A stretch of DNA of 64,000 nt. Source: Bacillota bacterium (lineage in GTDB: Bacteria > Bacillota > Clostridia > DSM-8532). Numbering within the stretch: the stretch's first letter is position 1; every line of letters begins with the position of its first letter. Shown here piece by piece: positions 40,356 to 49,922 of the stretch. Where the stretch lies: NCBI GenBank assembly GCA_023415205.1, contig JAEZLR010000001.1, forward strand, positions 1 through 64,000, given 5' to 3'. The notes beneath the pieces are model-generated. The model saw only the letters and a list, made by a program, of their open reading frames with translations, had not been told where the DNA came from and searched no databases. The position numbers and the translations under genes are program-made.

Positions 40356-41078
40356 ATGATCAAGATGGAAAATGTAAATAAGTTTTTTGGGGATCTTCAT
40401 GTACTTAAAAATGTGAATCTGGAGGTTTCAGAAGGTGAGAAACTGGTAATCATCGGGCCCTCGGGGTCAGGAAAATCCACAGCTATCCGGTGTTTGAACT
40501 TTCTGGAGGCCCCCACCAGCGGAAGTGTTTATATTAATGGAGAGATATTAACGGCAAAAAACAGAACCAGGTTGGTCAGGGGATCCATTTCCATGGTTTT
40601 TCAGCAGTTTAATCTCTATCCCCATATGACCGTATTAAAAAATCTGACACTGGCGCCTCTGAAATTACATAAAAAAAACAAAAAGGAAGCCGAGGATCTT
40701 GCCTACCATTATCTAGATATCGTTGGATTAAGGGAAAAGGGTCACGTTTACCCGACTACCCTATCGGGGGGGCAGCAGCAGCGAATAGCTATTGCCCGTG
40801 CACTGTGTGCCCAGACAAAAATCATTTTGTTTGATGAGCCTACATCTTCACTTGATCCTGAAACCATTCAAGAGGTTCTGGATGTCATGATTAAGCTGGC
40901 CAAAGAAAACATAACCATGGTTGTGGTTACTCATGAAATGGGGTTTGCACGACAGGTTGCGGACAGAATTGTTTTTATGGAGGATGGCCAGATTATCGAA
41001 GAGGGCGTACCGGAGCATTTCTTTGCAAATCCTGAAAATGATAGAGTTAAGCAATTTCTCAGTAAGATTATCCGTTAA
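40356..41078 (+). CDS. Polar amino acid ABC transporter ATP-binding protein
   Basis: A 240-residue ATPase of the GlnQ/HisP type. Walker A GPSGSGKS (34-41), Q-loop at Q83, signature LSGGQ (136-140), Walker B ILFDEP (157-162) and the H-loop in VVTHE (about 192-196) are all present. A GAGGTG site precedes the ATG. It powers the two permeases encoded downstream. First gene of the operon. Confidence 0.96.
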   Translation: MIKMENVNKFFGDLHVLKNVNLEVSEGEKLVIIGPSGSGKSTAIRCLNFLEAPTSGSVYINGEILTAKNRTRLVRGSISMVFQQFNLYPHMTVLKNLTLAPLKLHKKNKKEAEDLAYHYLDIVGLREKGHVYPTTLSGGQQQRIAIARALCAQTKIILFDEPTSSLDPETIQEVLDVMIKLAKENITMVVVTHEMGFARQVADRIVFMEDGQIIEEGVPEHFFANPENDRVKQFLSKIIR

Positions 41079-41176
41079 GGAGAGCGAGAAACCTGAAGCT
41101 ACGGTGGTATTCGCCCCAAGTAGTCCCAAAGTAATCCAAAATATATTCTTATATAATCTTAAAGGAGGTCATGAAA

Positions 41177-42070
41177 ATGAAAAACTTCAAAAAACTTGTA
41201 TGTTTACTACTCAGTGTCCTCATGCTTGTATCCCTATTGGCAGCTTGCGGGGATAAAGGTGTTGACAACAGCGCAGCATCAGCAACTCCAAGTTCTTCTT
41301 CAAGCGTAGATGTAAAATATTCAGAAGATGTACAGAAGATTATTGACCGTGGTGTGCTAAAGGTAGGCGTTAAGAATGCCGTTATCGGTTTTGGTTATCA
41401 AGATCCTTTAACAAATGAATACTCAGGACTTGAAATAGCATTAGCTAAAAAGATTGCAGAAAAACTTGGTGTTAAGACTGAGTTTACTGCCGTAACAGCT
41501 GCTACTCGTACTGAATTGTTGGATTCAGGCGATATCGATTGCGTACTTGCAACCTTTACAATCACAGATGAACGAAAGAAGAGCTGGGACTTCTCAACAC
41601 CCTACTATACAGACTATGTTACCGTTTTGGTTGAAAACTCCTCCGGAATCAAGTCCCTCACAAATTTAGTGGATAAGAAAGTTGGTGTTTCCTCCGGTTC
41701 AACTTCTGCAAAAGCGCTGGTTAAAGCCATGATTGAAGGTGGAGTCATAAGCGGAGACAGTTTTAAGGATGATACCTTTGATCCTGCAACCTGGACCACC
41801 GGCGTTTCCTTCCACCAGTATGATGACTATCCAACAATATCTACTGCGTTGAGTGCCAAAGAAATAGATGCGTTCTGCGTGGATAAGTCCATTCTTGCCG
41901 CATACCATACTGATAGCAGATCTTATATCGAGGATAAGTTCGCACCCCAGAACTATGGTGTAGCCACTAAAAAAGGCTCCGGTCTAACACCGGTTGTTGA
42001 AGAACTGATTACCGGATGGTTGGCGGACGGAACTATAGAAGGTTTGCTTAAAGAGAATAATGTAGAATAA
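41177..42070 (+). CDS. Amino acid-binding lipoprotein of ABC transporter
   Basis: A 297-residue family 3 solute-binding protein: signal peptide with lipobox LLAACG, a Ser-rich tether, then DRGVLKVGVKNAV, the ligand-binding LEIALAKKIAEKLGVK stretch, TFTITDERKKSWDFSTPYY and the second-lobe VGVSSGSTSA. ATG at 41177 is seven bases after GGAGGT; an ATG two codons upstream is too close. The ligand class is polar amino acids; R86-like residues of known sites cannot be assigned without alignment. Confidence 0.94.
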   Translation: MKNFKKLVCLLLSVLMLVSLLAACGDKGVDNSAASATPSSSSSVDVKYSEDVQKIIDRGVLKVGVKNAVIGFGYQDPLTNEYSGLEIALAKKIAEKLGVKTEFTAVTAATRTELLDSGDIDCVLATFTITDERKKSWDFSTPYYTDYVTVLVENSSGIKSLTNLVDKKVGVSSGSTSAKALVKAMIEGGVISGDSFKDDTFDPATWTTGVSFHQYDDYPTISTALSAKEIDAFCVDKSILAAYHTDSRSYIEDKFAPQNYGVATKKGSGLTPVVEELITGWLADGTIEGLLKENNVE

Positions 42071-42098
42071 GCCTTTTGAAAGTATGAAACAGCTACAG

Positions 42099-42119
42099 GG
42101 CTTCGCCTAGTGCGAAGCC
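42099..42119 (+). terminator. Hairpin between binding-protein and permease genes
   Basis: GGCTTCGC, loop CTAGT, GCGAAGCC (8 bp) followed by TTATTTAT. A weak terminator or stabiliser that would favour the binding protein over the permeases. Confidence 0.6.
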
Positions 42120-42205
42120 TTATTTATAAAATCAATAACGTTGATCCAGCTCAGTGGAACGCAATCAGGAGTGATTGGCGTAATGAATTAACAGGAGGAA
42201 ATGCC

Positions 42206-42940
42206 ATGGAGGGTTTATTTTCTATAACTGCATGGGAAAAAGTGTGGACCTTCCGTTCCACTTTTCTACTGGGGTTATTTAATACCGGTAGGATGGCATT
42301 GTTCGCTTTGCTGCTATCTATGGTACTCGGTATACTGTTTGGGTTGATGGCTACCAGCGACAAGAAATACTTAAGGGTAATAAGCCGTGTTTATGTGGAA
42401 CTGATACAGAACACACCGCTTATTCTTCAATTGTGTTTCCTGTATTACGCTCTTGCCTTTTCGGGAAAAAGCCTGGGGATATTAATTACCGGTACCATTT
42501 CTCTGGGTGTCTATCAAGGAGCCTATATGTCTGAAGTTGTCCGGGCCGGAATCGGTTCTATCCCAAAGGGACAATTTGAGGCTGCAGATTCACAAGGGTT
42601 TAACTATGTAGGCAAGATGTATTACCTTATTCTACCTCAAAGTATTAAGATCATACTTCCTCCAATGGCAAACCAGGTTGTAAATTTGATTAAAAACACT
42701 TCCTGCCTGTACATCATCGGAGGTGCTGATCTTATATCTCTGACTTACAGCTTTGTAACTGGCGCCACAACCGGTGGAGCTTACGCACCTGCATATGTGG
42801 TAAGCGGACTTCTTTTCTTCATTATTTGCTTTCCGCTATCAACCCTTGCAAGCACATGGGAAAATTCACTGAAAAAGAGAGAGTTAAAGACGGTTGATGG
42901 CAGCAATACTTTGACGGAAGGGATGGTGGCTAAACAATGA
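42206..42940 (+). CDS. Amino acid ABC transporter permease 1
   Basis: A 244-residue HisM/GlnP-type permease with five predicted helices and the EAA loop EAADSQGFNYVGKMYYLILP. ATG at 42206 (MEGLF) follows AGGAGG by seven bases; the upstream GTG-started frame runs through the hairpin at 42099 and is not used. Its stop overlaps the start of the second permease by 4 bp. Confidence 0.93.
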   Translation: MEGLFSITAWEKVWTFRSTFLLGLFNTGRMALFALLLSMVLGILFGLMATSDKKYLRVISRVYVELIQNTPLILQLCFLYYALAFSGKSLGILITGTISLGVYQGAYMSEVVRAGIGSIPKGQFEAADSQGFNYVGKMYYLILPQSIKIILPPMANQVVNLIKNTSCLYIIGGADLISLTYSFVTGATTGGAYAPAYVVSGLLFFIICFPLSTLASTWENSLKKRELKTVDGSNTLTEGMVAKQ

Positions 42941-43704
42941 GTACATTGGATAATAGTTTTTCCATGCTTAAAAATCTGGCAGTTCTTGGATATATCCTCA
43001 AAGGAATTGCCTTTACACTTATTATATCTGTTGTTGCTGTCGGAATAGGCCTGCTCATAGGCTCCCTCCTTGCACTTGTCAGGAATTACTGCAACAATAA
43101 AGGTAATCGGATATTTAAATGGTTATCTGTGGCTTATATTGAGATTTTTAGAAATACACCCCTACTGCTGTGGATATTTATCTGTCTGGTGTTCTTCCCG
43201 GTTCCGGAGTTTCTGTCCAGGAAATCGTTCGGATTGACTTCTGTAGAGGTAAAACTATTATTTAAAGGTGCAATGGCTCTGGTTTTATTCACTTCCTCAG
43301 TTATTGCCGAGATTGTGCGGGGCGGTTTGAACTCAGTGGCACAGGGACAATTCGAAGCCGGATATTCTCAGGGCTTTAATACCGTTCAAATTATGATTTA
43401 CATTGTATTACCCCAAGCCTACAGGAATATAGTTCCCACCTTGCTCAGCCAGGTCATCACAACCATTAAGGACTCTTCCTATCTGGCCAATATCGCAGTT
43501 ATCGAGCTGATGTCCAGGGTAAAAACCTTGCTGAGTGCGGCAAACAGATACAACGGCACCGGTTCGGTTAATGTTTCAGATGTATTTGTTCTGTTTGGCT
43601 TTGCGGCTATTATTTATTTTATTATTAACTTTTCACTGTCTTCCCTGGTCAGATATATTCAAAAGCATCCTCGGATTCCAAAGACTGTAACCCGCGCGTC
43701 CTAA
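42937..43704 (+). CDS. Amino acid ABC transporter permease 2
   Basis: A 255-residue permease of the same family as its neighbour, with the motif EIFRNTPLLLWIFI and the EAA loop EAGYSQGFNTVQIMIYIVLP. The two permeases form the heterodimeric channel. Start ATG overlaps the previous stop (ATGA). Confidence 0.93.
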   Translation: MSTLDNSFSMLKNLAVLGYILKGIAFTLIISVVAVGIGLLIGSLLALVRNYCNNKGNRIFKWLSVAYIEIFRNTPLLLWIFICLVFFPVPEFLSRKSFGLTSVEVKLLFKGAMALVLFTSSVIAEIVRGGLNSVAQGQFEAGYSQGFNTVQIMIYIVLPQAYRNIVPTLLSQVITTIKDSSYLANIAVIELMSRVKTLLSAANRYNGTGSVNVSDVFVLFGFAAIIYFIINFSLSSLVRYIQKHPRIPKTVTRAS

Positions 43705-43772
43705 TGAAATTCCAAAGTCCTTGCAATACCAAAGTATCTGCAATACTCCGTATAGCAAAGGAGGTTTACCTT

Positions 43773-44372
43773 ATGGAAAACTATGTTGTTACAATATCAA
43801 GACAATTCGCCAGCTTTGGACGATCAATCGCTCAAAAGTTGTCTCAGGAGCTTTCTGTGGAGTTCTATGACAGAGATATCGTTGAAGCCACAGCAAAGAG
43901 GATGGGGCAGCCCATCCCGGTAATCAGTAATGAGGAGGAAAACGCAAATTCCGTTTTCTTCAGGAGAAAATACCCATTGGGGATGGGCGTTGCCAACATT
44001 CAGGATGAAATATTTAATGTTCAGACAAACATTATCCGGGATATTGCCCAAAGAGAATCCTGCATCATCGTGGGACGATGCGCCGGCTACGTATTGAAAG
44101 ATCATCCCCGATGCCTGAATGTATACATTTATTCACCCTATGAGTTAAGACTGAGAAACTGTACCGAAGTCCTGCAAATGGATTTAAAGGTGGCAAAAAA
44201 AATGATCAAAGAGGTTGACAGGGCCAGAGAAAATTACCGTCATCGCTATTGCCTTAATATGAAAAATGTATACAACGGCTACGATATAATGATTGACAGC
44301 AGCCGATTCGGCATTGAAAAGAGCGCAAAAATCCTGGCGGATATTGCAAGGAGTCAATTTCTTGAGCGGTAG
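43773..44372 (+). CDS. Cytidylate kinase-like family protein
   Basis: A 199-residue P-loop-like protein of the cytidylate kinase-like family: MENYVVTISRQFASFGRSIA with a degenerate nucleotide loop (SRQFASFGRSI in place of GxxGxGKS), YDRDIVEATAKRMG, then IIVGRCAGYVLKDHP and the DRARENYRHRY stretch. Such proteins are common in Clostridia; the substrate is unknown. ATG at 43773 follows AAGGAGG by eight bases. It ends the ABC operon, 69 bp after the second permease; the link to transport is unexplained. Confidence 0.85.
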   Translation: MENYVVTISRQFASFGRSIAQKLSQELSVEFYDRDIVEATAKRMGQPIPVISNEEENANSVFFRRKYPLGMGVANIQDEIFNVQTNIIRDIAQRESCIIVGRCAGYVLKDHPRCLNVYIYSPYELRLRNCTEVLQMDLKVAKKMIKEVDRARENYRHRYCLNMKNVYNGYDIMIDSSRFGIEKSAKILADIARSQFLER

Positions 44373-44375
44373 ATT

Positions 44376-45842
44376 TCATAAAAGCGTAAGGTGATTAGTG
44401 GATTCAGTGTCTCTTAAAGGCAGCACTGGGCCCTGGCTCTTTGGCTTGGGACTCAGGCGCTGGAGCACTCCTTCCAGGCCGATGGCCGAGGTGAGAATAA
44501 AAAGAATCTCCTGAAGATAGATATACCGGGGCTGAATCTCCACGACCAGATAGGCCACCGCTGAAACAAGCAGTACAAGATAGAATATCACGAAATAGTG
44601 GTTCATGGGCCCTTTCAGGAGGAAGATTCCGCCTATGACGCTCAACAGAATGAGAAGATAGATCTGGAGGTTATGTAGCCGCCACAAGAGCTCACCCACT
44701 AATTCTATGGGTATGGCTATACCCATCAGCCCCACAGGCTTGCCGGCCTCCAGCAGGTGCTGATAGCTCCAGACTACGGGATTACCACCCCAGAGAAGCT
44801 GCTGCTTGCTCAAAAACAGGGCTAAAAGCTTCCCTGGCCCCTTTGATAGACGCTGACCTATTAATTCCCATTCCAACTGCTCGCGTTCCTCCTGGGACAA
44901 ATCCCGGCTGTAAAGAGCCTCCATATCCTCAATGGAATATACACCCATGGTATCATGGTTGAGGCCCACCACAAACTTATAGAGGAAATTGTTGTTTTTA
45001 AGGCCCTGGGGATTCACACCCGCCTGAATGATCCATTGTGAAACAAGTAGGTTGAGACAGAAATAGGCGGCGAAAAGAAATGCGGCCTTGGAAAGGATGG
45101 CCCCTCGTCTTTCCTGCCGGGGGTTAATGAGACGGAGGATAAAGAACACCGTCAATGCGCCTATTAAGAGCATACCCTCTGGCCTGATAATGTTGCCTAG
45201 AGCGAGAAGCAGCCCCGTAATAAACCCCCGCACCCATGGCCTAAGAGTGATATTCTTTTCTGTAAAAAAGAAAAGCCCGGCGAGAATCAAAAAGGTGGAA
45301 AGCTGCTGGTTGGAAAGAACGGTGACGAAGGTCAGCGGGAAAATAAAAAAGGAACCAAAGAGGGCAAAGAAGCGTGAAACCTTTTCACTGACATAATTTT
45401 TAAGGATCAAATAGACAAATAGAAAAGTGGCGGAACTAAAAAGCCCATTGAGAAGCTTCAAAATCAGAAGGGCTTGAGCCTCGCCAAAAAGCTTGATAAC
45501 AGTTCCTTCATAAGCCACGAAAGCCGTTTGGTAAGCCCACTGGGAAAAGTAGCGGTCAAGGCTGAAGCTATAATCCCCTTGGGCAAAGGAAAGCCCTGCC
45601 TCAAACATGGTTTTGAAATCCGAAACAGGAGGGGTGTCTACCGCAAGGATATACCCCAGCCTGACGAGAAAGGATAGCAAAAAAAGAATCCAGGGGAAGC
45701 CTTTAAGGGTATACTTAAAAGAGAGAAGGTAGGAAAGCCCCGCTGCCAGAAGCAGCAGAGCAAAAGGCACATTGATACCGATCACCAGGACAATCAGTCC
45801 AAAGACTAGGATAAACAGAAACAGAACAGGATTAATCCTCAT
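44376..45842 (-). CDS. GT-C-type membrane glycosyltransferase-like protein
   Basis: A 488-residue polytopic protein with about eleven helices. After the first helices comes an acidic loop (DTPPVSDFKTMFEAGLSFAQ) resembling the DxD/E-containing outer loop of GT-C (dolichyl-phosphate-mannose-type, GT39-like) enzymes, and later RPEGMLLIGAL and a C-terminal QPRYIYLQEILFIL. It likely transfers a sugar from a polyprenyl-phosphate donor outside the membrane. It overlaps the upstream small membrane-protein gene by 11 bp and converges on the kinase-like gene with a 3-bp gap. Confidence 0.75.
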   Translation of the reverse strand: MRINPVLFLFILVFGLIVLVIGINVPFALLLLAAGLSYLLSFKYTLKGFPWILFLLSFLVRLGYILAVDTPPVSDFKTMFEAGLSFAQGDYSFSLDRYFSQWAYQTAFVAYEGTVIKLFGEAQALLILKLLNGLFSSATFLFVYLILKNYVSEKVSRFFALFGSFFIFPLTFVTVLSNQQLSTFLILAGLFFFTEKNITLRPWVRGFITGLLLALGNIIRPEGMLLIGALTVFFILRLINPRQERRGAILSKAAFLFAAYFCLNLLVSQWIIQAGVNPQGLKNNNFLYKFVVGLNHDTMGVYSIEDMEALYSRDLSQEEREQLEWELIGQRLSKGPGKLLALFLSKQQLLWGGNPVVWSYQHLLEAGKPVGLMGIAIPIELVGELLWRLHNLQIYLLILLSVIGGIFLLKGPMNHYFVIFYLVLLVSAVAYLVVEIQPRYIYLQEILFILTSAIGLEGVLQRLSPKPKSQGPVLPLRDTESTNHLTLL

Positions 45843-46278
45843 CGTCGTAGTAGGCCTCTACTTCCATGGTCTCCTCCCGCTCTCTCATTGCCACAATGTT
45901 TTCCTGTATGGAGAAGACAACCATAAATATCTCGAAAAGCACCCTAAGGATAATCTGCAAAATTAAGGTTCCCACAAGGCCTACCAGGAAGTTTGCCACA
46001 AACATGGCCACAAGCCCGATGATAAGCAAAACAATGGCCGAGGCAATATAGAGAATCTTGGCCAGGACGCTGGCCAGCATAACCTTAAAGTGCAGCACAT
46101 CGCGAAGGTACTCTTTGAGGCTGTTGTAATTTTTCTGATGTTTGGGAACGAGAAAGAGAAAATAAATCCATATGGCTATGATAATGGCGCCGGTCAGAAT
46201 AAAGGGCATGGTCTTCCCCAGTGCGTCGGTCACTTTATCAGCCATTGAGAAGAATCCTAGTTTTAAAAAGCCTTCCAT
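45832..46278 (-). CDS. Small polytopic membrane protein, function unknown
   Basis: 148 residues with an amphipathic N-terminus (MEGFLKLGFFSMADKVTDAL), about three helices (PFILTGAIIIAIWIYFLFL; ILYIASAIVLLIIGLVAMFV; LVGTLILQIILRVLFEIFMV) and an acidic tail (EVEAYYDDED). No family recognised. Overlaps the glycosyltransferase gene by 11 bp, so a partner role is plausible. Confidence 0.7.
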   Translation of the reverse strand: MEGFLKLGFFSMADKVTDALGKTMPFILTGAIIIAIWIYFLFLVPKHQKNYNSLKEYLRDVLHFKVMLASVLAKILYIASAIVLLIIGLVAMFVANFLVGLVGTLILQIILRVLFEIFMVVFSIQENIVAMREREETMEVEAYYDDED

Positions 46279-46293
46279 TTTAGTTACCCCCGT

Positions 46294-48693
46294 TTATTTT
46301 GTACTCATCAGGCTTTGGGCCAGCTTCACCGCCGCATAGGCATCTTGGGAAAAATGGGCACCAAAGCTCTCGGCATAGCGCTTATCAAGAACTGCACCGC
46401 CCACCATCAGAGGCAGCTCAAGCTTCGTTTCCTTCATCTTTTCCATCACCAGCGGCATCTGGTTCATGGTGGTGGTCATAAGGGCCGAAAGGGCGATGAT
46501 ATGAGCATTATTTGTCTTTGCAGCCTCAATTATGCTCTCCGCATCAACATCCTTACCCAGATCAACCACCTTGAAGCCGTAGTTTTTAAGGAGCATGGCC
46601 ACGATGTTTTTTCCTATATCGTGCACATCCCCCTTGACGGTGGCAATGACCACTGTTCCGTGTTCGGGCTGGTCGCCGTTATCCTTGACCAGTTCGGGCG
46701 CAAGGATATCCATGGCCTTTTCCATGGCCTCGGCGCCCCGGATAAGCTGGGGAAGGAAATACTGCTTTTTCTCATAATACTCCCCCACCTTCTGTATGGC
46801 GGGAATGAGCTCCTCATCAATCAGGGCCTTCGCTGAGCGCCCGCCCAGAAGTCCCTGACGGGCCAGCTCTCCCGCAACCTCCCGGGATCCGTCAAGAATG
46901 GCCTCATAAAGGGTCTTGCTCACTGTTTCAGCCTTCTGTGACCCAGGCGAGGCCGTCTTTTGCCCCGAATACAGGCCAGTATAGGCCACCCCATTAATGT
47001 CCCGGGCAATAAGAGCGTCGGAGGCTCTCACCGCCTGCATCATCTGCTCGTTGTTAGGATTGAGAATGGCCGTGGAAAGGCCATTGGTTATGGCCATGGC
47101 CACAAACGCCGAGTTGATGGCCTCCCGTCCCGGAAGACCGAAGGAGACATTGGAGAGGCCCATGGTGGTGTTGGCTCCGAATTTCCCGGTACACCAGGAA
47201 ACCACCTTTAGCGCTTCCTTGGCTCCGTAGCCATTGCTGGCCACGGTCATGACCACACCATCCACCAGGATGTCCTCTTTGGTAAAGCCCAGCTTTCTGG
47301 CTTGCTCATACACCTTCCTGATGATGGCTATTCTCTCCTCGGCAGTTTCGGGAACCCCCTCATCATTGACCGGAAGCAGCACAAACAGTGCGCCATATTT
47401 CTGAGCCAGGGGGAGAAGCTTCTCAAGCTTTTCAGTCTCCCCGGATATGGAGTTAATAACGGCTCGCCCGGGGTATATCCTCAATGCGGCCTCCAGGGCC
47501 TCGGGGTTGGAGGTATCCAGAAGAACGGGAGTGGGCACCGCATTGCACACTGCGTTCACCATCGCCACTAGGGTTTCTTTTTCATTGATACCGGGTACGC
47601 CTGCATTGATGTCCAATAGGGCTGCCCCGGCCTCCACCTGCTCCCGTGCCAGCTCTGCGACCGTCTCCATATCCCCATTGAGAAGAGCTTCCTTAAGAGC
47701 TTTTTTTCCCGTGGGGTTCAATCTTTCACCAATGACGGTAAAAGGAAGCTCGGGATGAATTGCCACGGTCTGTCGGTTGGAACAGGCCAGACTATAGGGT
47801 TTTCGCTCAATTTTTACTGGTTGAAGGGTTTCGGCGATTGCCGCCATCTTCTCGATATATTCGGGTGTGGTGCCACAGCAGCCACCCAGCCCATTGACTC
47901 CCGCTTCAACAAGGGCGGAGGTATAAGAAGCAAAGCTCTCGGCATCCATATCGAACAGGGTTCTGCCCTTCTCAAGGCGGGGCTTACCCGCATTGGGTTT
48001 GGCAATCAAAGGAACCCTGGCATAGGGCTTCATTTTTGATAGCAAATTCACCATTTCGGCAGGGCCACTGGAGCAATTACAGCCCACTGCATCGGCCCCT
48101 AGGGACTGAAGGGTTACCAAGGCACTGACCGGGTCGCTCCCCATCAGGGTTCTGTCGCCTTCATAGGTCATGGTCACCATCACAGGCAGATCACAAAGCT
48201 CTTTGATCGCCAGAAGGGCCGCGCGGGCTTCCTGGACATCCAGCATGGTCTCTATGACAAAGAGATCCACCCCGCCAGCCAGAAGCCCTCTGACCTGCGC
48301 CTTAAAGCTTTCAACGGCCTCTTCAAATTGAATCTCACCGAAGGGGGCTAAAAGGCTTCCACAGGAGGAAATATCCCCGGCCACCCAAACGCCTTTCCCG
48401 GCAGCCTCTCGGGCTGCTACGGCAAGCAGGCGGTTGATTTCAAAGGTCTCCTCCGAAAGGCCATATTCCTTGAGCTTAATGGCATTGCCGCCAAGGGTGA
48501 AGGTATAGAGGATATCCGAGCCCGCTTCACGATAGCGGCTCTGAGTTTTTATCAAAAGCTCTGTGTTTTGGGTGGCCCATTCCTCTGGGCATACGCCGCT
48601 GGGCATTCCCAGCTTCTGAAGAAGGGTGCCCATTCCACCGTCCAGCATCACTAGCTTATTTTGAAACAGTCTTTTAAACTCTTTTTTGGTCAT
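46294..48693 (-). CDS. metH: Cobalamin-dependent methionine synthase (lacking activation domain)
   Basis: A 799-residue MetH of the short type. The homocysteine-binding barrel has DGGMGTLLQKLG and zinc ligands in GCNCSSGP (about 204) and GGCCGTTPEYI (about 270). Next is the pterin-binding barrel (about 315-570; VIGERLNPTGKKA and DINAGVPGINEKE), the B12 cap (about 590-680) and the B12-binding Rossmann domain with GDVHDIGKNIVAML (about 689, His ligand). The C-terminal AdoMet activation domain is absent and appears as a separate protein encoded just upstream. ATG at 48693 follows TTGGAGG. It methylates homocysteine from methyltetrahydrofolate. Confidence 0.95.
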   Translation of the reverse strand: MTKKEFKRLFQNKLVMLDGGMGTLLQKLGMPSGVCPEEWATQNTELLIKTQSRYREAGSDILYTFTLGGNAIKLKEYGLSEETFEINRLLAVAAREAAGKGVWVAGDISSCGSLLAPFGEIQFEEAVESFKAQVRGLLAGGVDLFVIETMLDVQEARAALLAIKELCDLPVMVTMTYEGDRTLMGSDPVSALVTLQSLGADAVGCNCSSGPAEMVNLLSKMKPYARVPLIAKPNAGKPRLEKGRTLFDMDAESFASYTSALVEAGVNGLGGCCGTTPEYIEKMAAIAETLQPVKIERKPYSLACSNRQTVAIHPELPFTVIGERLNPTGKKALKEALLNGDMETVAELAREQVEAGAALLDINAGVPGINEKETLVAMVNAVCNAVPTPVLLDTSNPEALEAALRIYPGRAVINSISGETEKLEKLLPLAQKYGALFVLLPVNDEGVPETAEERIAIIRKVYEQARKLGFTKEDILVDGVVMTVASNGYGAKEALKVVSWCTGKFGANTTMGLSNVSFGLPGREAINSAFVAMAITNGLSTAILNPNNEQMMQAVRASDALIARDINGVAYTGLYSGQKTASPGSQKAETVSKTLYEAILDGSREVAGELARQGLLGGRSAKALIDEELIPAIQKVGEYYEKKQYFLPQLIRGAEAMEKAMDILAPELVKDNGDQPEHGTVVIATVKGDVHDIGKNIVAMLLKNYGFKVVDLGKDVDAESIIEAAKTNNAHIIALSALMTTTMNQMPLVMEKMKETKLELPLMVGGAVLDKRYAESFGAHFSQDAYAAVKLAQSLMSTK

Positions 48694-48712
48694 AACAGCC
48701 TCCAAGGTTTAA

Positions 48713-49336
48713 TCATTGCCTGCCGATTCCGGCGATAGCAAAAACAGATTTTTCGGGAATCAGAAGGCAGGCTTCATTAAGGGTGATATCAAAGGCCTCG
48801 GCCTCGAGCAGTCGATAAAAGTCCACCTGTTGGGTAATATCAAAATCCCCGTAACCGGGGCTGAACCGACTGGTTGTCAGGGCCCTGCCCCTGGAGCGCA
48901 TAAGAGCCGTAGCCCGTGCCATCACCATATCCAGGGCTGAGTCTGTCATCTCTGAGGCGGCGGCATCCACCACAATGGCTTCACTCATGCGATTCTCCTG
49001 CTGGAGCCCATTAATAAGCTCCATGATCTTTCTTCCCCCTGTGGCCAGCATCAGCAGGGCCTGATCACAGCCCTCCATGAGCTCGGCAAGCCTGACTCCC
49101 GAGAGGATCGTGCCGTCCTCCAGAGTAATATGCGGGGAATGGATGCTTTGGATGTCCACTGTGCGATAAGCAGTTGTAATGTCCAAGGTATTCTCAGTCA
49201 ATTTAAGAAGCCGATCCACTTCCTGCTTAAAATCAGGGGAAAGCTCGGTGCGGCCTTTATCATAGCCAAGCCTTGTAAAGATGAGGCTTCTATCATACAG
49301 GGGCTTAAGCCCCCTCATGACCTGAATGTCCGTCAT
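48713..49336 (-). CDS. Stand-alone methionine synthase activation-domain protein
   Basis: A 207-residue protein resembling the C-terminal activation domain of MetH, which binds AdoMet and re-methylates oxidised cobalamin. The AdoMet-site-like motif RFSPGYGDFDITQQ (about 157-170) corresponds to the RxxxGY motif of MetH; DAAASEMTDSALDMV and the closing CLLIPEKSVFAIAGIGR fit. It sits 19 bp before metH in the same direction, so the two proteins together would make a complete enzyme. GGAAGGATC precedes the ATG. Confidence 0.88.
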   Translation of the reverse strand: MTDIQVMRGLKPLYDRSLIFTRLGYDKGRTELSPDFKQEVDRLLKLTENTLDITTAYRTVDIQSIHSPHITLEDGTILSGVRLAELMEGCDQALLMLATGGRKIMELINGLQQENRMSEAIVVDAAASEMTDSALDMVMARATALMRSRGRALTTSRFSPGYGDFDITQQVDFYRLLEAEAFDITLNEACLLIPEKSVFAIAGIGRQ

Positions 49337-49385
49337 GATCCGATCCTTCCCTTGTAAAGTTTATCCATAGTGTTCTCCTATTCTA

Positions 49386-49883
49386 TCATATTGGGGACGG
49401 GCAGAACAAATATTTTGGGTGTTTTCCGCATTCGTGATTAAGGAGCCATTGCTTTCGATCCAGACCCCAGGCAAAGCCGGTGAGACGCCCATCCTTGCCA
49501 ACCACCCTATGGCACGGGATAAGGATAAAGACAGGGTTTTTCCCTATGGCGGCACCCACCGCGCGACAGGCCTTATTATGGCCGATGCTTCTGGCAATAT
49601 CCTGATAGGAGTGACATTGTCCATGGGGAATAAACGTCAGCGCCTTCCAAACCTTTCTTTGAAACTCTGTTCCTTCGGGATCAACGGGAACCTCAAAGCT
49701 CTCCCGTTTTCCTTCAAAATACTCCTGAAGCTGCTCCATGGCTTCTACCAGAACCGGGTCTTGGGAGGTTTGGGTTCCTCCTTCTCCCAGTTTACAAGGC
49801 CTGATTCCCGTCACAGCCTTTCCATTGCCCGAAACCTCCAACCACCCTAAGGGTGATTGGAAAACCACTGTCTCCTTCTTCAT
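49386..49883 (-). CDS. Methylated-DNA-protein cysteine methyltransferase
   Basis: A 165-residue suicide DNA repair protein that takes alkyl groups from O6-alkylguanine onto its own Cys. The active-site motif IPCHRVVGKDGRLTGFAWGL is complete, and the helix-turn-helix DNA-binding part (SYQDIARSIGHNKACRAVGA) precedes it. ATG at 49883 (MKKET) was chosen over an ATG 13 codons upstream because AAGGGAAAGG precedes it and the family starts there. Confidence 0.95.
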   Translation of the reverse strand: MKKETVVFQSPLGWLEVSGNGKAVTGIRPCKLGEGGTQTSQDPVLVEAMEQLQEYFEGKRESFEVPVDPEGTEFQRKVWKALTFIPHGQCHSYQDIARSIGHNKACRAVGAAIGKNPVFILIPCHRVVGKDGRLTGFAWGLDRKQWLLNHECGKHPKYLFCPSPI

Positions 49884-49922
49884 AACCTTTCCCTTTTCCC
49901 CTAAAATGCATACCACACGCAA

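Noticed and set aside
42110..42205. GTG-started N-terminal extension of the first amino acid permease
   Set aside because: It would start inside the hairpin at 42099-42119 without a ribosome site; the ATG at 42206 has a well-spaced AGGAGG and matches the family start.
49337..49385. Cobalamin or SAM riboswitch before the methionine synthase genes
   Set aside because: Only about 50 bp separate the activation-domain gene from the preceding gene, too short for either riboswitch.
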